A stretch of 64,000 nucleotides of DNA from Eudromia elegans (taxonomy: Eukaryota; Chordata; Aves; Tinamiformes; Tinamidae): the NCBI GenBank assembly GCA_003342815.1, contig PTEX01000278.1, forward strand, positions 357,440 to 421,439. The letters are read 5' to 3'. Both the position numbers and the translations under genes were made by a program. The notes beneath the pieces are model-generated. The model was not told the DNA's origin and made no database searches. It worked only from the letters and a program-made list of their open reading frames with translations. This document shows positions 51,001 through 61,803 of this stretch, one piece after another; within the stretch, counting starts at the first letter, position 1; the number at the start of each line of letters is the position of its first letter.

Positions 51001-54000
51001 CTCAGAGGAATTATATTGTTGCTTTAAACTACTTCTGTTTGAAAGAATAGGATATGCTTCTAGAACACAGGATAGATTGTTCTGTTTTCCTTTCCTAAAC
51101 AGAGGGGTGAACTTGTGCAATGAGGTTTGGCTGCATTATCTAAGCATCTCTTTGGAAGAAAACCATACTTTGTTTTGCTTATTTGGAGGGAAATCCCAAA
51201 AGATCAAGTTAGTACTTTATAATAACTATCTCCTATCCTGGAAAATGGCATTTTTTGTTGTGCAACTTTACAACCTGTTCACTAGTGGCTTAGCACAATG
51301 TTTCACATGTCCAGAACATTTAACATTTAACAGTGGAATAATGTCTAAATGTCACAAAAGACTGTGTGAAGATGTGTCACCTTGTGCTGCAGGTACAGAG
51401 AGCCAACCTATCTCCCCTTCTTCTCGGGAGTCCTTCCCCTAAAGGAGAAGACAGATCTGGTAGGAGCTGTTGGCATTTATTGCTATCTGTTAATCCCTAT
51501 CTTTGCCAAAATACCAGTAGTCAGACCTTCCACGTCACAGCAGTTCCTCAGATTCTCGAAGCAGATATGCATAGCTAAAGAGAGGAGAAATCATAGAAAA
51601 AGAAGGTATCAACAAGAAAGATTCTGAAAATATTTATGCCATTGACAACCTGGTGGCTGTAGTGGGGTTATTGGACAAGTTGGGCTGTGCAACGTTTTAG
51701 AGGTATGGTTAGGAGTGGAGTCTGTTTCACCACTTGATCCAAACTCTGCTAATAGAAAGAAGTCTTGACTGTGGTAACTTAAGTTTTAAGCATTTTTATT
51801 GATGCTGTGATATGCTGCTTAATCTCAGGCAGGAGTTCAGCAAATTTATGCTGAAATTCATCAGCTTGTTGAAAAATATGTAGTAAACACTGCTGTGTTT
51901 CTGGAACAATTGGATAGATGTGGAGATTATGTAGTTGCTTGGCTCCTGAGGCTTGCCACTTAAAAACCCCACAGCTTCAGTGTTGAAGAAACTTGTCACT
52001 GCAGAGCTGGCATGATGGAGTGTAACACAATATGTTCTCACTAGATGTAATCCTTCAGCTTATGACTATAGCCGCAGGGATGTTAATATGGCGCAAGCCC
52101 CTGTGTTTTAGATCACTTCCCATGCTGGGTGACAATGTCTTAGAACATGTATTTGTTTGGCAAAATGCTCTGAGGTTGAGGCAAACCCATGGCAGCTGAG
52201 TGGAGTTATCCTGCATTGGAGAGCGTGATATTAGAGCTAGGAAGGTTGTGCTCGTGCTAAGATGCTGACTGTGACCCAGCACATATTGTGCCACAAGAGG
52301 TGTAGTGGAAGACTTGTCGTTTGCAAATAAAGATGAGTAGAAACCTCATTCCCCAACAAATCATGTCCAAATTCTTTCCCCTGTCCCATTAGTCATAAGA
52401 AATTGCATACAAAATATTTTTCTATTTACCTTTTTCTGACAATGTGAGGAAAATTAATAAAAGCATCTTGTCTTTAAGAATTGTGAACAAATTTGTAAAT
52501 TCTGCACTTGATGTTGTACACCACAGAGCTTGTTTCCCAGTCTAGCAGGATACGCTGGCATCTCTTTTCATGCCATCGTGCAGATGGCCTTGTCACCTTG
52601 AAATCGGTGACACCACTGAATATATTGAACTACAGGCACAATATTTGGGATTTTCGGTCTCATACCTGAACTTCAGTGGAGGAAATCTACTGCTGCTTTG
52701 AGCACGGTCTTTAGTTGTCTTTCTGCCCTTGGCTCAGGCTGTTGGCTTCATGACATCATTGCCAAGACTTCGCCTACATATTCTGCATGTCCTCCTTGCT
52801 TGCCTCCTTTTGAATCTTTTATAAAGATGGCTTAACATTGACAAATCAAGGATTAAAAACTGGCATAAAATTCCATAAAATAAGATTTTTTTTTCTTTTT
52901 TTTGCACAAGAGGTTTGTGCTTCAGAAGTTCATACCATAAGGAATGCTCCCGCTGTTCCAGCTGCAGTCTTCAATATGAATGACATGAGTGTAGCTGAAA
53001 GGAGAGAATAAGGACCAGCTTTCTGTGATAGATGGGTAGAAGTGAATTGAGGGAGCCTGAACTTTATGGAAAAAGTGTCATACAGTTGCACAGATGTCCC
53101 CAGGCATTTTCTCTCCTGAGCTGTAATAGCATCCATGTGTGCACAGCAGGTGGATTTGCTTTGAAGTTTTTTAAGGGGACTTGTTTATTCCAGTATAAAG
53201 CAAAAATCAGGAGAGAAGGGTGTAGTTTCTGCAAGGACATGTTGCTTTGCGTAATCATGTGTGGCTGATTGGGAGAAATTATTAGAGTAACATTTGTTCA
53301 TTAGTTCTCAAAATACTTTTTATTTTCGCAGTCTTTCGTATGAGGAGAAAGATAGACTAAAGGAAGTTATAGATAAGCAAACTAAAGCATATATAATCCT
53401 CACTTAGATCTTTGTCCGAGTAATGCTTTAAGTGTGCTCTTCTTTTTTGTGATGTTACTCTTCTTAACTTTTTCCATAGGCTTTTCCCCCATGTGTGTTT
53501 CTGTATTATCATCATGATTTTGTATGAGGTGTGATGTTTTGGCCCTAAGGAGTATAAACTCTGGATGGAACAGTCAGTATTTTAGAAGCTTCCGTTAGAT
53601 TTTAGACCTTAAAAGGTCACATTGTGACATGGCGTATCTTGAATTGAATGTTATTTTGCAAATTTGGAAAAAAAACAAGAATTTCTGACCCGTTTTTGTT
53701 GCAACTTTGCTATAGTATCAAAAAACATTTTGCTACTAGCAACATAGAAACCATAATGTGAATGCTAATCATCAAAATGGATACAATGGGGAGTATTTAA
53801 AGAGTATATTGCATTTTCCTAGTGGAGAAAAGATATATAGGCAAAAGGGTTATTCTGTGAGCTTGCTAAAGGCAGAAAATTCAGTCAAGCTCAGCTGAAT
53901 ATTTGATTTCAGTCTAATATTTCTTACAACCCACAACACTGTGCTTGTTGGAGGAAAAACAGAGGTAGGAAGCACATGTACTAAAGCAAATTAAGCCCTA

Positions 54001-55584
54001 CCAATAACTTAGTTTTTATTGAAATTACCAGACTACTAGTAATATTCCTAGCAAGTTACAGATGTCAAAAAATATATCAGTGGCGCAAGTAAGGTAAAAA
54101 GTCAGCTCAGTTCTGCAGCACCGTATCTATACGGCTGCACCAGGGGTAGTGCAATGATGGCACAAATAACGAAATAGCAGAGCTCCCTCTAGCTGTTAAT
54201 TTTTTAGCCATTTTGTATACAGAGAAGATGCAGACAGTGTTTGATTTATTTTTTTAAAAACATTCTGAAACTTAAAAGACAAGATTACTCTTTCCCTTAC
54301 CCTGTATCTCCTATCAGTTTTGTTTCAGAAAGCAAACACACTTTTATTTGCTTCAGTTATAATGCCTGTGGGAAATCAGGAAAACCTGTCCATGTTATTT
54401 TAGCTTTCTGTAGCACTTAAGAAGGAGCAACTAAGGTAGCCATGAAAAATATTTCATGGCTTTTTTAACAGTTCTGAATTTTGAGAAATAATTGTGATTC
54501 AGGTTGAAACCAGGCTCTATGAAATGCTTATAAGACTGGGATTCAACTCTGAAATTCTGAGCAGATGGGCAACACACCTAGAGTTGGTTTAAATCTAACG
54601 GGAAAACTGAGGGGTGATCTTTAATCTGAATGTGCTCTCCAGTAGTTGTTTCTTGCCGACTTGAAAAGACGGAGGAAAACAGTAAAACTGGTGGAAATGT
54701 ATAAAGTGAAAGAGAGAAGTGAATATCAGTTGGATCCAGGGGCTGGCCCCAAGTACAGTTATGATTTTTAGTAGCAGCAGGCCAAGCTGATTCCTCGTTG
54801 GCAATCGTTAAGGCAACTGGCCTTGAAAACTGCTGCATGAGCAGCTGGGTCTGGGTGTTTTCTTCTGTATTTGTAGGGCTCAGAGCACTGAACATCATGA
54901 GCAGAGAACTGCAAGGCAGAAGTCACATATGAGAGAAGTTGCCTGAGGGGGAAGTGAAGACCCGAACACTTAAGAGTAATAGAATCGGTAACAAGTGTAA
55001 TGAAGCAGCTGTGTAGTTATTCCTGGTTGTTGTTAACAGTGAGCATTTTGGAGCAGTTTTGTTTGTACTTTATTGGAATACTGATATACACCAAAAATTC
55101 AGCAGGAGAAATACCATTCATTGAGCCTCACTTCAGTGTTTCTTTTTCTGCTTGTCACAGAGAAAGATGTCCAAGACCAGATTATGGCATTTAATCATGG
55201 TAGATATAAAATCATTTGTGGGGGGGAAAAAGTCTAGATGGGTCAGAATTTCATGATTTAACTTGCAGAGATTTATCCACAATCACTTTGTGAACTTTAA
55301 TGGGCATAGGATTGCTTAGGTGATTGAAAGGTTAGACGTTTGCCTCCATCTGGAATTTGTATTTAAAGAAGTATATTTTCTCAAGAAATATGTTTTAGCC
55401 CAGTGTGGGATGTAGTAATGAGCAGATGACACTGAGATAGGTATCGTGGTTCCAAAGTGCTGTAAATGTGGTCCCATTAAAGTGGATAAAATATCAGTAT
55501 TCGCCAGCCGATGATCTGACCCTCAGTGAAATTTTGGAAAAGAATCTGCTAATTGGAGCTGGGTTGCTCCGTGTGGCTGCTCTG

Positions 55585-55620
55585 TCTAACGGATGATAGC
55601 AGCGTCTGCTATCCATTAGA
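55585..55620. repeat. Imperfect inverted repeat (36 bases)
   Basis: The left arm TCTAACGGATGATAGCA and right arm TGCTATCCATTAGA surround GCGTC. The inner 7 bp (GATAGCA/TGCTATC) pair exactly. A three-base bulge and one C/A mismatch (G-U wobble on the minus strand) lie in the outer stem. Confidence 0.88.
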
Positions 55621-57138
55621 TGTAGATGTGCTAGTTCTTGCAGGGAGTGTGACAGGAGACGTTAGCCCCTACCGCTGTGGTGCCTACGCCTGCAAGGAAA
55701 GCTTTGTGCTCCAGTGCTTGAAAAGGGGATGCGAGGGAAGGGCACCGGCCCCACTCTCCTCCTCGTACACCGCTGTGGTTATTTTGTATGCGAGCAGTTG
55801 ACGCGCCAGGGTGCAGTGATCCATTGCCTTGCCTCAACTTTCTCTCTGGAAAACAAGAAAACGCATCATGGAGAAGAAGCTGCTTGATGCCTTGCATACA
55901 GATGATGTACGCAGAGTATTTAAATCTCTTCCAGGTTTTGGCTAGGATTCCATCAGGATGCAGTTGTGAATGAGCAGCTCTTTGCATATGTAATTAGAAA
56001 GCAGAACAGATGGGAAAGGCATAGTTTAAAATGATGTGTTCATTAAAATAACCAAAGCTGCTAAGTGCTTGTTCCCCAACAGCAGATTCAGGGTATGAGA
56101 CTCCTCAGGCTTAGCGATTTTTCCCCTGCTTAAAGTTCAACAACTGTGAATGACAACTAGGAGATCTCTTTTGCAATGTTTTTATTGTTAGATATGACCT
56201 TCTGTTCCTTAGGGCAGTGTGATCACTCCTTTTCTCATACAGGGCTTGTGCCTAGTTATGGTATATTGAGACACAGAGGGTATTAAGAAGCAGACACTGT
56301 ATCAAGGGATTTATTTTAATTGCATTTACTGTAAGAAAGACCTGTTGGGATTTCCAAAAATAATATAGTGATTTAGTGTTCTTTTAAAAAAAGTTCTGTG
56401 TGGACTGTATCCAAATAACCAGTGTTATCCCTTGGGTTATTTCCACTTTTGTAGCTTTTTAAAGTAAAATTAATCAATTTTAAGAATATAATTTAGTCTT
56501 TTTTCTCCTTTACCTACTTTTCTTGGTGGATGAGAAGTCTTTTAAGTTAGTTCGTCACTGTCCAAAAATATTTGCTAGAGTAACAAGAGCCTAGTTTTAT
56601 TTATTTTTTCTCTCTTCAAATCTTGCTCTGAAACCCAAGCTATGGGAGGTCAAAAGCATATATATTTGTAGTTTGGGAAAATGGAAAGTAAACCTTATCA
56701 CTGGTAAGTGCCACAAGAAATGAGTAGAAATATTCCTATTGATGGACCCAGGATAGACTGATTGCTGCTTCGTTCAAGGCTGGTGCTACTACTGGCCTCT
56801 CTGTAGACTTGCAACATTTATTTGCTTCTTTGCAAGACTAACTTGGGGAATAAATATTGAATCGTCTCATCTTTTGTTATCCCTGCAAAACAAAACTCAT
56901 GAGATGTAAGCCTTAAAGCTCTAAGTTCCCAATAAAATACTTGAGCCCGGCTCCTCCTGATGACTCAGAAAGATGTGGTTGCCGTTTGTGATCATTTAAG
57001 CTGAAATTTGGATCTGATTTGACCGTTTCAATGTGTGACCTAATTTTGGATATGCTTCTAATAATGATCTCTGATATCTCCAGAGAGATCTCTATGGAGA
57101 ACCTAGAAATTCCAGAATTACAGGAATCCACTCTTTCC

Positions 57139-57181
57139 TTCTAGTTGTCATTTCTGTCATTTCCTAGTTGTCACTTCTGTC
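57139..57181 (+). repeat. Tandem duplication, about 22 bases
   Basis: TTCTAGTTGTCATTTCTGTC is followed by a second copy with one extra C and one substitution. Confidence 0.9.
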
Positions 57182-59762
57182 TTGTTCTTTGTTTTTCTTG
57201 ATACTTCTACAAGGTAAACATAAAGAATTTAAAAATGGAGGGTGACTGCAATCCTGCTGCTGTTTTCTCAGTATTTGCCCCTGTCTCAGTATCAACCTTT
57301 GTTTCTTCTGGAGCAAAATATTCATAATTTTATGGCCATCAGTTTTATCCATGGCTTTGTCTGTAATTGTACCACTCTTGTCACCTACGAAAAAGAAGAG
57401 CTTTCCAAATATACAGAGCAAGTTGCCTACCCTTCAGGTAGGGATTGGATCCAATCCAAATTTGCCTAGGAGAGTGGAGGGGTACAAGGAACATAATGCA
57501 TGCCATGGTAAGAAAATCTTACGTGTTTATCTGTGCCAGTATTGAGAAATGATTGCTCCATTAGCAGTGGAGTCTTACGCTAGGACTGGCCTCTTTGTTA
57601 AAGGACTCTGCCTAATACAACGTAGGAAAATCCTGCTGCAAGCAGCACGAAATATAAGATGTTTAATCATCCAAGCTTTGGATATGTTTATTACTTTTCT
57701 CAGTGTGACCAGGGCTGCTCACTGCTGAGATGCTATTTGCTGTGTGTTAAGTTAAATGTGTAAAAATTGGGTTTTTTCACCTTTCTACTCACAGCAGTAT
57801 ATCTATAAAGATAAAATGGATAAACAGGAAAAGACAAGCCAAAAATAGAAACCACCACTGACATTCATGCTTCCAAAAATCCTACTTAAATATGAGCAAT
57901 GCAGGTAGATTTATGCAGCTCAGAACTTGGGTTCTTTGATATTAAGCTTCCTAGAGTTCTGTAAGCAAAGGACTGCCTGTATTGTCTCTGAAGTGAAGTC
58001 AATGCATGATCTCAGGATTTCAAAGTTTTCCTCTTTGCCTTGGTTTATCTTTTATGTAGAGGCATGACAAGCAATGTCTTAGAAAATAGAAAAAAATCAA
58101 CCAATATTGATTCTATGCAGTTGCAGTGGCCTAGAAAGGGCTATTTCTCATTGAAAATTTGATTTATTTTTCCCATACAAATAAGTAGAATTCCCCTCTA
58201 AGACTGTTCCTAGTTATTTATATGTAACTTTTTAAAAACGTGTGGTGCTGGCTTCCTTGCTGAAAGGCTGTGGAAGTTTCCTGTGGTGAGAGAAGTAAAT
58301 CCTTAATTTAGAACTAACACAAATCCTAAATCTTCTGTAGTTCTTCATTGTTTATTTTTCTGATGCAATTTCTAAGTAACGGTCTGTTCCTTTTTTCGTT
58401 CATGGAATTGAGACTTTTTTTTTTTGCTGATTTGAAAAAGAGAAGATAAATCTGGTTTCTCAATATTTTTCAAAATTTCTCTGTCAATACTGGTGTTTTA
58501 TTCTGTGTCTTGAGGTAAGGAGTGATGAACAAGTGACCAAAACAACAATTGATTATTATAGTGAAAATCAATCGTTCTCGTTTCAACCGTGTATGAAGAT
58601 GAAAGTACCGCAACTTTACAAGCAGGATTTCTAATCAAAATGGAACAGACTGGGAGTTTCAAAAAACATCGCTGCAAGTCTCAGATCTGGAGGTTCAGTA
58701 GCACATGATGGTACTGAAAAACTGAAAAAAAAATCTGTAAGATTACTATCCCATTTTGATGATAATGAAATTTATCATGGGGAATTATGATAAGGTAAAC
58801 CTAGCTCATCATGTAGATATCTCTAGTGTGCAGTAAATGTGCACACTAAAGTGTGCAACTCACACACCTTTGAATAGGAAGTTAAAATACATATTTAAAT
58901 AAGAACATTAGAAATAGTGGTCGTCATGACATCTTGTAAAAATGAACCCACATTAGCTTGAGTTCTTTATTCTCAGAACTGTATATGTAGAGAGAACCTG
59001 TTTTTTGTGTCGCTTTCAGTTGCGCACTGGGAACCTATAAAAGCAAATCCAATAAAACCATGAGAGCAACTTAGCTTTCCCTAATTAAAAGATCTAAATC
59101 TGAGAACCTAAGGTCTTGCTGAAATGATGTTAAAAATCAGCTGTTTTAAGAAATTTTCAGCACTTGTAGGGGAGGGGAATCATGAAAAGATTCAAGTTTT
59201 AAGAATTGTTAATGTTCCACATTTAGTTTTATGCATTTCCATATAACTTCTATTTTTCTTTCCTAAACGCAGCTGGTCGCACACGTCTTGGTCAGTCTGC
59301 AGTAGGAGCAGATGAAATGATTCTGTGCAGCTTGCTTTGAAAGGAAGGATTAACCAAGTCTTTCAGAGCTGCATCCTTTCAGCACTGGCACTCTCTGTTT
59401 CAGACTTTGAACCAGAATTTTACTGCTTTAGACACTTCATTTTTTCCTGTATAGCAAAGTTTCAGATGCACAAAGATAGGCAGCTGTGTTTGACGTCAAC
59501 TTGGCTATCGCTTAATCCTTTCAGTTCTCTCAGATACTGATAAAGGGTCACCTATAGTCATTTTTTGTCAACTTGGAATTAGTTACCCTATTTGTGTTAT
59601 AGAGTACAATCTAAGTAAAACTCTTCAGTGACTCCCTTGATTGCTTTAGCCACTGAATGGGTAAATGCATCCAATTCTAGAGCAGAATAAAAGTAAATTA
59701 GGAAGGACATATTGTCCTATTGTCTGCAATTTTATTTATGGCTCTTACCACAATTTTGCTAA

Positions 59763-59800
59763 TAAAAACAAAAACCCACAAAACAAACAAACAAACAAAA
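59763..59800 (+). repeat. (CAAA)n-rich tract
   Basis: AAAAACAAAAACCCACAAAA followed by three CAAA units. Similar in make-up to the tract near 46.8 kb. Confidence 0.9.
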
Positions 59801-60304
59801 CCACCCTATATGCTCATTATCTCTTCAGTGAAAGTAAACTACTAAATATGTGTGTCTAATATCTTAATCTCTTTGTAGTTCTAATATCTTCCTAATCATT
59901 TGCAACTCGGATTGATTTTGTATGATACATGTAATATATTTGGTGGCCTTTTGCATTAAAGAAAGTAAATGAAGTAGAACAGAACAGTGTATCTTAAATC
60001 ATGCATTTGGTGTTTTTTCTGCCTTAGTGAAAAAAGCAAAGAATGAAAATATAATTAGTAACCATTAAAAATAATTTCTACTAGGGTGTGAAGAATAATG
60101 CTGTGAATAGCATACTTTCTACAAGTTTATTTTATCTTTGCAACTTCTGTAGAAGTCAGTGCTCATTGTAGAACACTAAAATGTTGATTATTTTGGCAAT
60201 TCATTATTCTGCCATCATATAAAGATTCTAAAAGTAAGTGTATTTCCAGTGTTATAGCACTATAGAGAAAGTCAATTTTGATTTCCAAGTTTGCCACCCC
60301 TGTA

Positions 60305-60342
60305 GTAAGGGAGACCCCTTTTTGATAAGGGAGGCCCCTTTA
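60305..60342 (+). repeat. 20-base tandem duplication
   Basis: GTAAGGGAGACCCCTTT and ATAAGGGAGGCCCCTTT are spaced by 20 bases with few differences. Each unit also has a weak AAGGG...CCCTT dyad. Confidence 0.9.
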
Positions 60343-61575
60343 GCTGGTTTGGTAAGTCAATGCTTTTCAAAAACCTATTTGTAAGTCTCAAAGCAAGAGT
60401 ATATTGAGGGCCAGTTTCTGGCATCAATAGCATTAGTATACTAAAAGAAGAAACATATGTGATTACAGTCTAATTATAGCTGTTACAGTTATAAATCTGC
60501 ATAACAATCTGCTGTTTACCACATGTATAAAAAGGATATGAAACATGAGAGGTATTTTGGCTCTAATAGAGTTTTAGTGGATATCCTTTTTGAGCATTGT
60601 TGAAGGTCCTGTCATTGGTGAATGTAGCCAGTTTTGCAGTTTGTAGTAATTTTTGCATGTTGCCATTACTGGCTTTTACTTTTGCTAGACCCACGCCAGC
60701 GGCTTTTCAGTAGTGAGGGATTTCTTTGAAACTTTATTTCTTTCCAAATGTAAATCATAGTAAACACATTGTAGTGATATATTTCATCATTATAAAATCA
60801 TCATATAATAACCCTTTTAGAATTGTTATAATCCTGTGTAGTACCTAGCTGCAATTTTCCTCTAAGTACTTTTTATGACAGTAAAATAAGAAATTACATT
60901 AATGTTTTAACGGTTCATTTATTTATGCATTATTATGTTTATTAAGGGCTGTTCAATACAGTGTAGTGATTGAGGCTGTTGATAACAGTACTGCTATAGA
61001 GTTCATTTCTAGTCCTGTAAAGAGCAATGACACTTCTGTGAGGCACCTGTCAATGTACTCTGAGATGACTTGCACACCTACTCTTCAGTCCTTCTAGGAA
61101 AAGTCTTTTCTGGCTATGCACTCTACTGAAACATAGGAGAGTAGAGGACTTGCTATTATTTCCTCCCTTTTAATCTGTTATCTCTTTAATGTGAAATGCT
61201 ATTTAAAAATGCACACAAAATCCAAATTGATTTGTGCCAACTGACTCTGACAAAGGATTTCGTGGCAAGCTGGTCAACCCTTGAACAATTATAATTTGGC
61301 ATAAAGTAATAAACTCAAAGGCATTATAAAGACATTGATTCGTTAGCAGGGCAACCTATTAAATCATTATAATTATATTATGAAATGATTAAGGCAACAA
61401 TGTTAATGCATTTGAAGCCTGTCCTAAAGATGCCTTTTTTTCATGTGCAAACCTATTTCTCCTGTGGGCAGTGATTTTTTATTATTAGTGTTTTTGGTGC
61501 TATAATCCTCTCAGCTGGGCTGCCTTCCAGCAGTCAGCACCTTTTGCACCCAGCCCTCTTCAGAGCGAGGGCCTG

Positions 61576-61609
61576 AGGTTGAAACCTCTTCTCTGTTCCC
61601 CCTTGGCAG
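61576..61609 (+). promoter_or_regulatory. CNTNAP2: 3' splice site of exon 3 with candidate branch point
   Basis: The tract CCTCTTCTCTGTTCCCCCTTGG is nearly all pyrimidine and is followed by CAG. The A of CCTGAGG, 34 bases upstream of the exon, is the best-placed branch-point candidate. The acceptor itself is certain from the reading frame; the branch point is inferred. Confidence 0.6.
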
Positions 61610-61803
61610 GTGCGGGCGGCTGGTGTCCGTCTGACAGCGACCACTACCAGTGGCTCCAGGTGGACTTTGGGAGCAGGAAGCAGATCAGCGCCGTCGCAAC
61701 GCAGGGCAGATACAGCAGCTCTGACTGGGTGAGCCAGTATCGGATGCTCTACAGCGACACAGGGAGGAACTGGAAGCCCTACCACCAGGATGGGAACATT
61801 TGG
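61610..61803 (+). CDS. CNTNAP2: CNTNAP2 exon 3: central discoidin domain
   Basis: Second CNTNAP2 exon in the window, 194 bp. The acceptor is CCCCCTTGGCAG. The first two bases complete the glycine codon begun in exon 2, giving the joint KRG-G-AGGW. Then come 64 uninterrupted codons ending NIW, and the donor GTGAGT. Recognisable CASPR2 motifs are [14 protein letters not shown], the aromatic-rich core strand of F5/8 type C domains, then [12 protein letters not shown] and [18 protein letters not shown]. Similarity to mammalian CASPR2 is near-identity by eye and clearly higher than to CNTNAP1, 4 or 5. The codon at 61624-61626 is TGT (Cys), where I recall Ser in mammals. The exon enters in phase 1 and leaves in phase 0, so skipping it alone would shift the frame. 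The local sequence (about 61500-61830) is GC-richer than the surrounding introns. The rest of the domain, with its closing cysteine, lies in later exons outside the window. Confidence 0.96.

Noticed and set aside
50972-51442. 156-codon open frame on the plus strand, longest in the window
   Set aside because: It lies in intron 2, has no family motif, a composition rich in Phe, Leu and Cys typical of T-rich chance frames, and no splice-site-bounded part that fits CNTNAP2. A run of this length is plausible by chance in 64 kb of six frames.
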